Notes under the pieces: model-generated | Database searches by the model: none | The model's input: only the letters and a program-made list of their open reading frames with translations | What the model was told of the DNA's origin: nothing | Assembly (NCBI RefSeq): GCF_001417735.1 | Contig: NZ_BBUZ01000023.1 | Coordinates: forward strand, 83,631-147,630 | Direction: 5' to 3' | Origin: Streptomyces sp. NBRC 110028 | GTDB taxonomy: Bacteria > Actinomycetota > Actinomycetes > Streptomycetales > Streptomycetaceae | Length of the DNA: 64,000 nucleotides | Program-made: the position numbers and the translations under genes | Shown here: positions 1-12,117 of the stretch, piece by piece | Layout: the number at the start of each line of letters is the position of its first letter | Position numbering within the stretch: position 1 is the first letter of the stretch

Positions 1-713
1 TCCTGGTAGACCTTCCAGCTCACCCCGGCCCGCTCCAGCACCTCGGGGGTGGTGGTCCAGTCGTAGCCGGGGTGGCTGTCCTCCTCGTACGCGTCGTTGC
101 CGACCGCCCGCTGCCCGCCCGGTTCGTAGCCGGTGGTGCCGCTGACCCAGTAGTTGCGGTTGGGGCTGGTGGAGGAGTGGATGGCGGAGTGGTAGGCGTC
201 GCAGATGGTGAACGTGTCCGCCAGCTCGTAGTGGAACGGGATGTCCGCACGGTCGAAGTGGACCATGGTGGCGGGGGACTTGGCGGCGATCCAGTTGTCC
301 ATCCAGCCGCCGTTCCAGGCCCTCGCGCCGCCGTCCCAGGAGTGGTCGAGCTGGCCCACGAAACGCAGATCCTCGCGCTGCGCCTCGGCCGCCCCGCGCG
401 CCCCGAAGGGCAGGACGTGGCCGCCGCCCGGCTTCGGCTGCTCGAAGACGTTTCGTCCGCCGGGGAGGGTGACGGAGTTGGGGTCGGCGTAGCCGCGGAC
501 GCCCCGGAGCGTGCCGAAGTAGTGATCGAAGGAACGGTTCTCCTGCATCAGCAGCACCACATGCTCGATGGCGTCGAGGCCGCCGGGCGGCGGGGCGGGC
601 TGCGCGGCGAGGGCGGCCTGGAGCGACGGCGGCAGCAGCGAGCCCGCCGCGACCGCCCCCGTCGCGCCGGCACCGAGTGCGACCAGCTTCCGGCGTGCGA
701 TGTCCGATGCCAC
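1..713 (-). CDS. Phospholipase C / phosphoesterase family protein (C-terminus beyond window)
   Basis: Only the first ~237 codons are in the window. Translation from the GTG at 713 gives a Tat-like signal (ARRKLVALGAGATGAVAAG) and then the family hallmark VLLMQENRSFDHYFGTLRGV. Further blocks include HSWDGGARAWNGGWMDNW, PFHYELADTFTICDAYH and NRNYWVSGTTGYEPGG. These are typical of phosphocholine-preferring, non-haemolytic phospholipase C of the acid phosphatase/PLC superfamily, which hydrolyses phospholipid head groups outside the cell. A GGGAGG ribosome-binding site lies about 6 nt before the GTG. In streptomycetes such enzymes are exported by Tat and often induced by phosphate starvation; no PHO box was identified here. 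The exact substrate class cannot be settled without the C-terminal half. Confidence 0.85.
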   Translation of the reverse strand, partial: MASDIARRKLVALGAGATGAVAAGSLLPPSLQAALAAQPAPPPGGLDAIEHVVLLMQENRSFDHYFGTLRGVRGYADPNSVTLPGGRNVFEQPKPGGGHVLPFGARGAAEAQREDLRFVGQLDHSWDGGARAWNGGWMDNWIAAKSPATMVHFDRADIPFHYELADTFTICDAYHSAIHSSTSPNRNYWVSGTTGYEPGGQRAVGNDAYEEDSHPGYDWTTTPEVLERAGVSWKVYQ

Positions 714-750
714 CTGTGCCTCCCTGTCCGTGAGCGTCCCCACGGGAAGC

Positions 751-915
751 TAGTGCCGCGTCAGCCAAGGTTCACCCCGCTCGCCGCCCTGGCACGGCCA
801 TCTGCGGCGTTGCCGAATCGACCGAGTAGGCCCACTACGAGGCCGATCCGGCGCCTTGCATCTGACCGCACCAGGACGCCTCGCTACCGGGCAAACCTTG
901 GCTGACGCGGCACTA
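751..915. mobile_element. MITE-like element with 22-bp perfect terminal inverted repeats
   Basis: TAGTGCCGCGTCAGCCAAGG (extending through TT) at 751-772 recurs as an exact reverse complement at 894-915. The 121 bp between are non-coding and are themselves a loose palindrome: CCTGGCACGGCCATCTGC on one arm against CCTGGTGCGGTCAGATGC on the other, so the whole 165 bp could fold back. The outermost TA on each side could be a TA target duplication, as in IS630/Tc1 or some IS5-group elements. No transposase frame is present, so this is a non-autonomous element between the divergent phospholipase and M81 peptidase genes. Confidence 0.75.
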
Positions 916-1073
916 ATGAGAGCAGATGGCCGGTGCACGTCCCCGGCGTTACGGAGCGGCGGCCGGGAGCGGGAGGGAAGCGGCCGGGGCTCCCACGCGA
1001 GATCGTCGCTCCGCGCGCTCAACCGGCCGAGCGCATACCGTGGGCGCCATCCGAACGCCGAAAGCGAGACACC

Positions 1074-2570
1074 ATGGCAGCCTCCGCCTCCCGTGCCCCC
1101 TCTCCGCGCCGTCGCCTGCGGATCGGCATCGGCGGCATGCACATCGAATCCAGCACCTTCAGCCCCCACCGCGCCGGCTACGACGACTTCCGGGTCACCC
1201 GCGGCGACGACCTGCTGGACCGCTACGACTGGACCCGTCCGGACGGCGACCTCTCCGAACACGTCGAATGGGTGCCCCTCGTGCACGCCGTCTCGCTCCC
1301 CGGCGGGCCCATCGAGCCCGCGACGTACGCCCGCCTCAAGGCCGAACTCACCGACCGCATCCGGGCCGCCGGCCCCCTCGACGGGCTGGTGTACGACATC
1401 CACGGCGCGATGAGCGTCGTCGGCATGGACGACGCCGAGGGCGATCTCACCGACGCGGTACGGGAGGCCATCGGACCCGACGCGCTGATCTCCGCCGCCA
1501 TGGATCTGCACGGCAACGTCTCACGCCGCTTCGCCGACCGCCTCGACCTGCTCACCGCGCACCGGCTCGCCCCGCACGAGGACGCCTGGGAAACGCGTGA
1601 ACGCGCCGCCCGCAAACTCGTCGAACGCCTCACCTCCGGCAAGGGCCGCCCCCACATCGCCTGGGTCCAGATCCCGGTGCTGCTGCCCGGCGAGAAGACC
1701 AGCACCCGCCTGGAGCCCGCCGCGTCGCTCTACGGGCGGCTCGCCGCCGTCGAGGCGCTGGACGGGGTCGTGGACGCGGCGATCTGGGTCGGCTACGCCT
1801 GGGCCGACGAACCGCGCTGCCGGGCCACGGTGGTCGTCACCGGTGACGACCCCGCACTCGTCGTCGACCAGGCGCGGTCGCTGGCCCGCGAATACTGGGA
1901 GGTGCGCCGCGACTTCACCTTCGTCGGCCCCACCGGCAGCGCCGACGCGTGCATCGCCGACGCCCTCGCCTCCCCCGACCGCCCCTTCCTCATCAGCGAC
2001 TCCGGCGACAACCCGACCGCGGGCGGCGCGGGCGACCTCGCGTATCTGCTCGGCCGGTTGCTCGCCCACGACGACCTCGCCTCCGGCCGCGTCACCGCCC
2101 TCCATTCCGGCATCACCGACCCGGCGGCGGTCGCGCGGTGCTTCGCCGCGGGGGTGGGCGCGACGGTCTCGCTCTCGGTCGGCGGACACATCAGCGGTGC
2201 CACGGCGCACGGCGGCGCGTACGAACTGACCGGCGAGGTGGTCGCGCTCCGCCCCGGCGACGAGGTCGGCGGCGACCTCGCGGCGGTGCGGCGCGGCGGG
2301 GTCACCGTGATCCTCACCAGCCGCCGCAAGCCGTTCCATCGGGCGGCCGACTTCGGGGAGCTGGATCCGCGGACGTACGACCTGGTCGTGGTGAAGATCG
2401 GCTACCTGGAGCCGGAGCTGTACGAGATGGCGGCGGACTGGCGGCTCGCCCTGTCCCCGGGCGGGGTGGACCAGGACCTGCTGCGGCTGGGCCACCGCCG
2501 GGTGGTGCGGCCGCTGTACCCCTTCGACGACCCGATGCCGGAGCCGGACCTGACCCCGGTGCTGCTGTAG
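1074..2570 (+). CDS. M81 family metallopeptidase (MlrC-like)
   Basis: 498 aa, close to the usual ~500 of the family. The N-terminal GIGGMHIESSTFSP block and the downstream DIHGAMS and MDLHGNVS motifs supply the acidic and histidine residues expected for zinc binding in MlrC/DUF1485 proteins. The C-terminal third (ISDSGDNPTAGGAGD, then GGHISGATAHGGAYELTGEV) matches the MlrC C-terminal domain. MlrC degrades linearised microcystin peptides, but most homologues in soil bacteria have no known substrate. The ATG at 1074 is preferred over longer frames because conserved sequence begins 16 residues later. It stands alone, downstream of the MITE-like element and convergent with gatB. Confidence 0.85.
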   Translation: MAASASRAPSPRRRLRIGIGGMHIESSTFSPHRAGYDDFRVTRGDDLLDRYDWTRPDGDLSEHVEWVPLVHAVSLPGGPIEPATYARLKAELTDRIRAAGPLDGLVYDIHGAMSVVGMDDAEGDLTDAVREAIGPDALISAAMDLHGNVSRRFADRLDLLTAHRLAPHEDAWETRERAARKLVERLTSGKGRPHIAWVQIPVLLPGEKTSTRLEPAASLYGRLAAVEALDGVVDAAIWVGYAWADEPRCRATVVVTGDDPALVVDQARSLAREYWEVRRDFTFVGPTGSADACIADALASPDRPFLISDSGDNPTAGGAGDLAYLLGRLLAHDDLASGRVTALHSGITDPAAVARCFAAGVGATVSLSVGGHISGATAHGGAYELTGEVVALRPGDEVGGDLAAVRRGGVTVILTSRRKPFHRAADFGELDPRTYDLVVVKIGYLEPELYEMAADWRLALSPGGVDQDLLRLGHRRVVRPLYPFDDPMPEPDLTPVLL

Positions 2571-2604
2571 CCCCACCCCGCCCCGCCGCCGCCCCGAAAG
2601 CCGG

Positions 2605-2623
2605 GGCCCCGCGGCGCGGGGCC
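2605..2623. terminator. GC-rich hairpin after M81 peptidase gene
   Basis: GGCCCCGC and GCGGGGCC form an 8-bp stem around a GGC loop, 35 nt past the peptidase stop. It has no U-tract, which is normal for Streptomyces terminators. Confidence 0.45.
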
Positions 2624-2633
2624 GCACACGGGA

Positions 2634-2668
2634 CGGCGGCGGGGCGCACAGCTCGCGCCCCGCCGCCG
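2634..2668. terminator. Bidirectional terminator between M81 gene and gatB
   Basis: A 14-bp perfect stem (arms CGGCGGCGGGGCGC and its complement) encloses the 7-nt loop ACAGCTC. It lies between two convergent genes, 22 nt beyond the gatB stop, so it can serve both. Confidence 0.7.
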
Positions 2669-2690
2669 ACACCGCATCCAGCGGAAAGCG

Positions 2691-4196
2691 TCAGCCCTCT
2701 ACGCCCAGCTTCTCCAGGATCAGCTCGCGCACCCGCGCCGCGTCCGCCTGGCCACGCGTGGCCTTCATGACGGCACCGACCAGCGCACCGGCCGCCGCGA
2801 CCTTGCCGCCGCGGATCTTGTCCGCGATGGCGGCGTTCGCGGCGATCGCCTCGTCCACGGCCGTGCCCAGCGCGCCCTCGTCCGAGACGACCTTCAGGCC
2901 GCGGGCGGCCACGACCTCGTCCGGGGAGCCCTCGCCCGCCAGCACGCCCTCGATGGTCTGGCGGGCCAGCTTGTCGTTGAGGGAGCCCTCGTCGACCAGG
3001 GCGCAGACCCGGGCGACCTGGGCCGGGGTGATGGGGAGGGCGGCCGGCTCGACGCCCTCCTCGTTGGCGCGGCGGGCCAGCTCGCCCATCCACCACTTGC
3101 GCGCGGCACCGGCGTCCGCGCCCGCGTCGATCGTCGCGGTGATGAGGTCGATGGCGCCCGCGTTGAGGACGGACTGCATCTCGTGGTGCGAGATGCCCCA
3201 TTCCTCCCGCAGCCGGGTGCGCCGCACCCGCGGCAGTTCGGGGAGGTCGGCCCGCAGCTTTTCGACCCACTCGCGCGAGGGGGCGACCGGCACCAGGTCC
3301 GGCTCGGGGAAGTACCGGTAGTCCTCGGCCTCTTCCTTGACCCGGCCGGGCGTCGTGGAGCCGTCCTCCTCGTGGAAGTGACGGGTCTCCTGGATGATCG
3401 TCCCGCCGCCGCCCAGCACCGCGGCGTGGCGCTGGATCTCGAAGCGGGCGGCGCGCTCGACGGACCGCAGCGAGTTGACGTTCTTCGTCTCGGAGCGCGT
3501 GCCGAACTTCTCGGCGCCGTGCGGCCGCAGCGACAGGTTCACGTCGCACCGCATCTGGCCCATCTCCATGCGCGCCTCGGAGACCCCCAGCGCCTTGATG
3601 AGTTCGCGCAGTTCGGCGACGTACGCCCGGGCGACCTCGGGGGCCTTCTCCCCGGCTCCGACGATCGGCTTGGTGACGATCTCGATGAGCGGGATCCCTG
3701 CCCGGTTGTAGTCCAGGAGGGAGTGCGAGGCGCCGTGGATGCGGCCGGTCGCGCCGCCCACATGGGTGGACTTGCCGGTGTCCTCCTCCATGTGGGCGCG
3801 CTCGATCTCGACGCGGAAGATCTCGCCGTCGACCTCGACGTCCAGATAGCCGTTGAAGGCGATCGGCTCGTCGTACTGCGAGGTCTGGAAGTTCTTCGGC
3901 ATGTCCGGATAGAAGTAGTTCTTCCGGGCGAAGCGGCACCATTCGGCGATCTCGCAGTTCAGCGCGAGACCGATCTTGATGGCCGACTCGACGCCGGTCG
4001 CGTTGACGACCGGCAGCGAGCCGGGCAGGCCGAGGCAGGTGGGGCAGGTCTGCGCGTTGGGCTCGGCGCCCAGGGTGGTGGAACACCCGCAGAACATCTT
4101 GGTCTTGGTGCCGAGTTCGACATGGACCTCGAGCCCCATCACGGGCTCGTAGGCGGCCAGGGCGTCCTCGTACGACACCAGTTCAGTGACGGTCAC
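2691..4196 (-). CDS. gatB: Aspartyl/glutamyl-tRNA amidotransferase subunit B
   Basis: 501 aa. GatB recognises misacylated Glu-tRNA(Gln) or Asp-tRNA(Asn) and, with GatA and GatC, converts the amino acid to its amide. The N-terminal cradle shows [16 protein letters not shown] and the zinc-binding cysteines C36, C38, C51 and C54 ([16 protein letters not shown]). Kinase-fold motifs ([27 protein letters not shown]) and the C-terminal helical and YqeY-like tail ([20 protein letters not shown]) follow. It is the last gene of gatC-gatA-(79 aa)-gatB and starts 14 nt after the small protein. The window also encodes tRNA-modifying MnmA, but no Gln- or Asn-tRNA synthetase was seen. Confidence 0.97.
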   Translation of the reverse strand: MTVTELVSYEDALAAYEPVMGLEVHVELGTKTKMFCGCSTTLGAEPNAQTCPTCLGLPGSLPVVNATGVESAIKIGLALNCEIAEWCRFARKNYFYPDMPKNFQTSQYDEPIAFNGYLDVEVDGEIFRVEIERAHMEEDTGKSTHVGGATGRIHGASHSLLDYNRAGIPLIEIVTKPIVGAGEKAPEVARAYVAELRELIKALGVSEARMEMGQMRCDVNLSLRPHGAEKFGTRSETKNVNSLRSVERAARFEIQRHAAVLGGGGTIIQETRHFHEEDGSTTPGRVKEEAEDYRYFPEPDLVPVAPSREWVEKLRADLPELPRVRRTRLREEWGISHHEMQSVLNAGAIDLITATIDAGADAGAARKWWMGELARRANEEGVEPAALPITPAQVARVCALVDEGSLNDKLARQTIEGVLAGEGSPDEVVAARGLKVVSDEGALGTAVDEAIAANAAIADKIRGGKVAAAGALVGAVMKATRGQADAARVRELILEKLGVEG

Positions 4197-4210
4197 GGAA
4201 AACTAACCTC

Positions 4211-4446
4211 TCAACCCGCGAGGACGTCGTCGTCGCCCAGGCGCTTCAGCTCGCGGACGAGCAGGGCGACGCCGGTGGCGATGGCGGCGGCGGACACCAG
4301 CGCGTCGGCCAGCTGCAGCTTGTCGTTCTCGAAGCGGGCCTTCTTGGCCTGCTTGATCACGCTGACCGCGCCGAACAGCGAGGTCGCGATGGACACGTAG
4401 GTGCCGGGCTTGGACTTCTTGAAGCCCTTGGCCTTCTGAATCGCAC

Positions 4447-4450
<4 letters not shown>
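4211..4450 (-). CDS. Conserved 79-aa protein inside the gat operon
   Basis: The ATG overlaps the gatA stop by 4 nt (ATGA), so translation is probably coupled to gatA, and gatB follows 14 nt later. The protein has a basic N-terminus ([18 protein letters not shown]), a weakly hydrophobic first segment ([13 protein letters not shown]), a second ([19 protein letters not shown]), and an acidic tail (GDDDVLAG). It could be a small membrane-associated protein with one or two short helices. I do not recognise a named domain. Its fixed place between gatA and gatB suggests a link with the amidotransferase or only shared expression; the sequence does not decide. Confidence 0.75.
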
Positions 4451-5940
<1,490 letters not shown>

Positions 5941-5945
5941 GCGGG

Positions 5946-6242
5946 TCAGTCCTCCCCCAGGATCTGCGGCACCTTGAAACGCTGCTGCTCCTGGGCCGGG
6001 GCGCCGGACAGCGCCTCGTTCGGGGTCAGCGACGGACGGACCTCGTCCGGCCGCATGACGTTGGTCAGGGGCAGCGGGTGGGAGGTCGGCGGTACGTCTT
6101 GATCGGCGACCTCGGAGACGCGGGCCACCGCGCCGATGATGTCGTCCAGCTGTCCGGCGAAGTGATCCAGCTCTTCGGCCTTCAGCTCCAGACGCGCCAG
6201 CCGTGCGAGGTGGGCAACCTCCTCGCGCGTGATGCCAGGCAT
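5946..6242 (-). CDS. gatC: Aspartyl/glutamyl-tRNA amidotransferase subunit C
   Basis: 98 aa, the family size. GatC wraps around GatA and stabilises the GatA-GatB contact. The signature [20 protein letters not shown], the middle [16 protein letters not shown] and the proline-rich [19 protein letters not shown] segment are all present. First gene of the gat operon; gatA follows after 5 nt. Confidence 0.96.
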   Translation of the reverse strand: MPGITREEVAHLARLARLELKAEELDHFAGQLDDIIGAVARVSEVADQDVPPTSHPLPLTNVMRPDEVRPSLTPNEALSGAPAQEQQRFKVPQILGED

Positions 6243-6284
6243 GCAGCGATCCTCAGGGTGAGTGTGAAGTGTTTTCCGGCCCCA

Positions 6285-6290
6285 ATCCTA
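6285..6290 (-). promoter_or_regulatory. Candidate -10 element of the gat operon
   Basis: Reading the minus strand, TAGGAT sits 43 nt before the gatC ATG and matches the -10 preferred by the Streptomyces housekeeping sigma factor. No good -35 (TTGACN) lies 17-18 nt further upstream, so this is only a candidate. Confidence 0.35.
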
Positions 6291-6340
6291 TGGCGCCCCC
6301 CACACCCGGCGCGAAACGCTTTGGTACTGCCTGTCGTGGG

Positions 6341-6367
6341 CACCCGTCCCGCAGGGCGGGACGGGTG
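6341..6367 (-). terminator. Terminator after rmdB
   Basis: CACCCGTCCCGC and its complement form a 12-bp stem with loop AGG. An alternative overlapping hairpin, GGGTGGG/CCCACCC (6363-6381), shares part of the same bases. It lies 55 nt beyond the rmdB stop and ahead of gatC. Confidence 0.6.
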
Positions 6368-6407
6368 GGCACAACCCACCCACCGGTCCGCACCCGCCGA
6401 CGAAACC
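6347..6407 (-). repeat. Dispersed 61-bp extragenic repeat, copy A
   Basis: Read on the minus strand, these 61 bp match 27405-27465 on the plus strand without gaps. I count 8 mismatches, about 87% identity. The core GTGGGTGGGTTGTGCCCACC is identical in both. Both copies are in intergenic DNA just after a gene end, like REP-type elements. Confidence 0.7.
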
Positions 6408-6421
6408 GCACGGCGCGCGCC

Positions 6422-8506
6422 CTACGTGACGGCGTCCTCTTCCGCAGGGGCAGCAGCCTGCTCCTCGCGGCGCCAGCCGCTCTCGCCCCGGGCCCGCAGC
6501 CACGCCGTCGTCTCGTCGGGCGGCATCGCCGCGGCCACCAGCCAGCCCTGCACCGCGTCGCAGCCGAGATCCCGCAGCCGCTCCCAGGTCTCGTCGTCCT
6601 CGACGCCCTCGGCGACGACCAGCAGGCCCAGCGAATGCGCGAGATCGACAGTGCAGCGCACGATCTCCGCGTCCTCGTTGTCCACGGCGAGCCGGGCCAC
6701 GAACGAGCGGTCGATCTTCAGCTCGCTCACCGGCAGCCGCCGCAGATGGACGAGGGAGGAATACCCCGTGCCGAAGTCGTCCAGGGACATCTTCACCCCG
6801 TGCCCGGTGAGCCCGGCGAGGGTGTCGGCGGCCCGCTGCGGGTCCTCCAGCAGCACGTGCTCCGTTATCTCCAGCTGGAGCGCCCCGGCCGGGACCCCGT
6901 GCCGGGCGAGCCGCCCGGCGACGGCACCGGCGAAACCGGGGGTGTGCACATCGCGCGGCGAGACGTTGACGGCGACCGGCACCTCAAGGCCGTCGGCGCG
7001 CCAGCGCGCGACCTGGCCGAGCGCGGTCTCCAGGACGTACTCGGTGAGCCGGGGCATCAGCCCGGAGCTCTCGGCCATGGCGATGAACTCGTCCGGCGGC
7101 ACCTTCCCCCGGTCCGGGTGCACCCAGCGGACCAGCGCCTCCAGTCCGGCGACATGGCCGTCGAAGCCGACCTTGGGCTGGTAGTGCAGCTCGACGTCGC
7201 CCGCGTCCAGGGCGCGCCGCAGATCACCCAGCAGGCCGAGCCGGTCGGGGGTGTTGCCGTCGCGCCGCGCCTCGTACAGCTCGACGCCGCTGCGGTCCCG
7301 CTTCGCCTGGTACATGGCGACGTCCGCGCGGCGCAGCAGCCCCTCGGCGTCGAGGGCGTGGTCGGGGTAGACGGCGACCCCGGCGCTGGCCTCCAGCACC
7401 AGGGTCAGCCCGTCCAGGTCGAGCGGCGAGCCGAGGTCGCCGACGAGGACGCGGGCGCTGCGCTGGGCGCTGGTGAGCGAGTCGGTGGTGGGCAGCAGGA
7501 CGGCGAACTCGTCGCCGCCGAGCCGCGCCACCTCGGCGCCGCGGGGCAGCGCCAGCCGCAGCCGCTCGGCGATCTGGAGCAGCAGCCGGTCGCCGGCCAG
7601 ATGGCCGAGGGTGTCGTTGACCGAGCGGAAGCGGTCGAGGTCCAGCAGGACGAGCGCGGTGCGGGCCCCGGCCCGCTCGGCCTCGTCCAGCGCGGTCCAG
7701 GTGCGCTCCAGCAGCCACTGGCGGTTGGGCAGGCCGGTGAGCGGGTCGCGCAGCTGCTCCTCGGCCCGCACCCGGGCGATCCACAGCGTGGAGTCGAGGG
7801 CGACGAGCGGCACCGCGAACAGCGGGAGCAGCAGCGGGGTGTCCCCGGCGACGACGACGATGAGCGGGGAGATGCCGAGCAGCGCGATCCCGACGAGGGC
7901 CTGCCGGAGGAGGGCGGTGCGGGCGACGGTGGGCAGTCCGGCGCCGGGTGGCGCGAGGGAGTACCACAGCAGGGAGCGGGTCACCGCGAGGTAGACGAAG
8001 GCGGCCAGGATCGTCTGGGGGACGGCGGAGGCCTGCCATGTGTCGGTGTGCCAGGGCTGTTCGACGGAGGGGGTGGTGCCGAAGGCGGCGAGGGTGAGGG
8101 CGGCCGCGCCGACGCCGAGGATGTCGACCGCGCCGTGCAGCGCCGCCTGCCGCCAGCGGTGCCGCCGGGCGGCGCCGACCAGGACGACGACGGCGAGGCT
8201 GACGAGGGTGGCGGGCATCCAGCCGTAGAGCAGGAGCGCGGCAAGGGTTAACGCGGCGCCCGATCCGGTGCCGCCCCACCAGCGGTCCCGGCCGAGGGCG
8301 ACCAGATGGCCGACGATGATTCCGGTGAGGACCGCGAGCGACCAGCCCACGGTGCCGTCGGGAAAGAGCGCATGGCCCGCGTCGAGCACTCGGAATACTC
8401 CGATGCCGAGTGCGAAAGCGGCCATGGCGACCGCGGCGGCGGGCAACACGGGCAGCAGAACCCGGCGCAGCCGCGACGCCGGTGCGGCGCTTTCGGTCGG
8501 TTTCAT
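6422..8506 (-). CDS. rmdB: Membrane GGDEF-EAL c-di-GMP enzyme, RmdB-like
   Basis: 694 aa from the ATG at 8506, which has a GAGAGGGA ribosome-binding site; a start 18 codons earlier is open but less likely. The first ~230 residues carry five or six hydrophobic segments. A GGDEF domain with intact GGDEF (about 329-333) and an EAL domain with intact EAL (about 456-458) follow, then downstream EAL motifs (NVSPRD, DDFGTGYSSL, KIDRSFV). Both active-site motifs are kept, so synthesis and breakdown of c-di-GMP are both possible. In S. coelicolor the homologue next to ligA and gat (SCO5495, RmdB) is a phosphodiesterase affecting aerial mycelium formation; the name rests on that context and architecture. 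Confidence 0.85.
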   Translation of the reverse strand: MKPTESAAPASRLRRVLLPVLPAAAVAMAAFALGIGVFRVLDAGHALFPDGTVGWSLAVLTGIIVGHLVALGRDRWWGGTGSGAALTLAALLLYGWMPATLVSLAVVVLVGAARRHRWRQAALHGAVDILGVGAAALTLAAFGTTPSVEQPWHTDTWQASAVPQTILAAFVYLAVTRSLLWYSLAPPGAGLPTVARTALLRQALVGIALLGISPLIVVVAGDTPLLLPLFAVPLVALDSTLWIARVRAEEQLRDPLTGLPNRQWLLERTWTALDEAERAGARTALVLLDLDRFRSVNDTLGHLAGDRLLLQIAERLRLALPRGAEVARLGGDEFAVLLPTTDSLTSAQRSARVLVGDLGSPLDLDGLTLVLEASAGVAVYPDHALDAEGLLRRADVAMYQAKRDRSGVELYEARRDGNTPDRLGLLGDLRRALDAGDVELHYQPKVGFDGHVAGLEALVRWVHPDRGKVPPDEFIAMAESSGLMPRLTEYVLETALGQVARWRADGLEVPVAVNVSPRDVHTPGFAGAVAGRLARHGVPAGALQLEITEHVLLEDPQRAADTLAGLTGHGVKMSLDDFGTGYSSLVHLRRLPVSELKIDRSFVARLAVDNEDAEIVRCTVDLAHSLGLLVVAEGVEDDETWERLRDLGCDAVQGWLVAAAMPPDETTAWLRARGESGWRREEQAAAPAEEDAVT

Positions 8507-8786
8507 ACCCGTCCCTCTCACAGCCGGCGGTGCCAGCGCCACGGCAGGCGCACACCTCAACAGTAGGCGGCAGAAGGGGATGGTGGGCGGCGATCGGCAG
8601 CGGTTGCCCGAATGCCGCCCGACGATCCATAACCTTCTGGTATGCGCTGTAAGGGTGATGCCCGCTGGCTGTGCCCGGGAAGTGCTCCCAGTCGTATTCC
8701 GGCCAGCTTTGAACTGTTGTGGAGCCCAAGATGGCCGGACTACTGCGCCGTACGGGTGGTTGGACTACTCCTCGTGAGCGACCTGA
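8507..8786. other. 280-bp gap between ligA and rmdB
   Basis: A reading frame starting at 8729 on the minus strand runs into rmdB, but its third codon positions are not GC-rich enough for a coding gene here. No hairpin or convincing promoter was identified. The rmdB promoter presumably lies in this stretch. Confidence 0.4.
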
Positions 8787-11036
<2,250 letters not shown>

Positions 11037-12047
11037 TCACTCAGGGTTGTCCGCGAGCGATCTCGCCGCCCGGACACAGTGGGCCAGCGCGGCGCGCGCG
11101 TACGCGGGCGAAGCGCCCGCGAGCCCGCACGACGGCGTGATCACCACGGACTCCGCGAGAGTCCCCGGTGACAGCCCCAGCCTGCGCCACAGCGTCCTGA
11201 CACCCCCGACGCTACCGGCAGGGTCCGACAACGCGGCGTCGATGCCGGGTACGGCGCCGACGAACAGCGCCGTGCCCCCTTCCACGGCCTCCCCGATCGC
11301 CTCCTCCTCACGCTCCGTGAGCAGCGAGAAATCGAACGAGATCCCGCCCGCCCCGGCCCTCCGCAGCAGCCCGAACGGCACCCCCGGCGCGCACGAGTGC
11401 ACCACCACCGGCGCCTCGGCCGCCGCCACCAGATCCCGCAGCGCGCCCTCCACCACGCCCCGGTCCACCGCGGCGTGGGTGCGGTAGCCGCTGGCGGTAC
11501 GGACGGTTCCGGTCAGCACCGCCGTCAGCGACGGCTCGTCCAGCTGCAGCACCACCTCGGCACCGGGCACCCTGCGGCGCACCTCCGCCAGATGCGCGCG
11601 CACCCCCTCGGCCAGCGAGGCCGTCAGATCGCGGCAGGCCCCCGGGTCGCTCAGCGCCACCTCCCCGTTCCGCAGCTCCAGGCTCGCGGCGAGGGTCCAC
11701 GGCCCGACGGCCGACACCTTGAGCGCCCCGCGGTGGCCTTGGGTGAACTCCTCCAGCGCGTCCAGGTCCTCCCCCAGCCAGGACCGCGCCCGCCGGGTGT
11801 CCCGCCCCGGCCGGTCGCCGATCCGCCAGCCGCTCGGCTCGACACGGGCGTACACCTCGACGAGCATCCCGGCGGTCCGCCCGATCATGTCCGCCCCGGG
11901 CCCCCGCGCGGGCAGCTCCGGCAGATACGGCAGGGCCTCAAGCGACCCGGTGACGGTCTTCGCGGCCTCCCGCGCGTCCCCGCCCGGCATCGACCCGACC
12001 CCGGTCGCGGCCCCCGCGCCCCAGCTGTGCTTCTTCGTCTCGCTCAC
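11037..12047 (-). CDS. MetE C-terminal-like (cobalamin-independent methionine synthase family) protein
   Basis: 336 aa, matching only the C-terminal barrel of MetE (full MetE is ~750). It begins with GVGSMPGGDAREAAKTV. The zinc ligands of the MetE active site appear conserved as the HSC of VVVHSCAPG and the C of ITPSCGLAG, with FDFSLL between. Short MetE-like proteins of this kind are common in actinobacteria and archaea; some use other methyl donors. Methyl transfer to a thiol is likely, but methionine synthesis is not proven. The stop is only 15 nt before the ligA start on the same strand. Confidence 0.8.
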   Translation of the reverse strand: MSETKKHSWGAGAATGVGSMPGGDAREAAKTVTGSLEALPYLPELPARGPGADMIGRTAGMLVEVYARVEPSGWRIGDRPGRDTRRARSWLGEDLDALEEFTQGHRGALKVSAVGPWTLAASLELRNGEVALSDPGACRDLTASLAEGVRAHLAEVRRRVPGAEVVLQLDEPSLTAVLTGTVRTASGYRTHAAVDRGVVEGALRDLVAAAEAPVVVHSCAPGVPFGLLRRAGAGGISFDFSLLTEREEEAIGEAVEGGTALFVGAVPGIDAALSDPAGSVGGVRTLWRRLGLSPGTLAESVVITPSCGLAGASPAYARAALAHCVRAARSLADNPE

Positions 12048-12117
12048 CCCGGCAAGGGTAGGCGGTGATCGCCACTGGCTAAGGTGTCATGACCACGCCG
12101 CAGGAACAGGGGGGTTC

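Noticed and set aside
8507..8729. Possible short gene upstream of rmdB starting MGSTTVQSWPEYDWEHF
   Set aside because: The frame runs out of step into rmdB with no stop near its start, third-position GC is too low for this genome, and no family is recognised.
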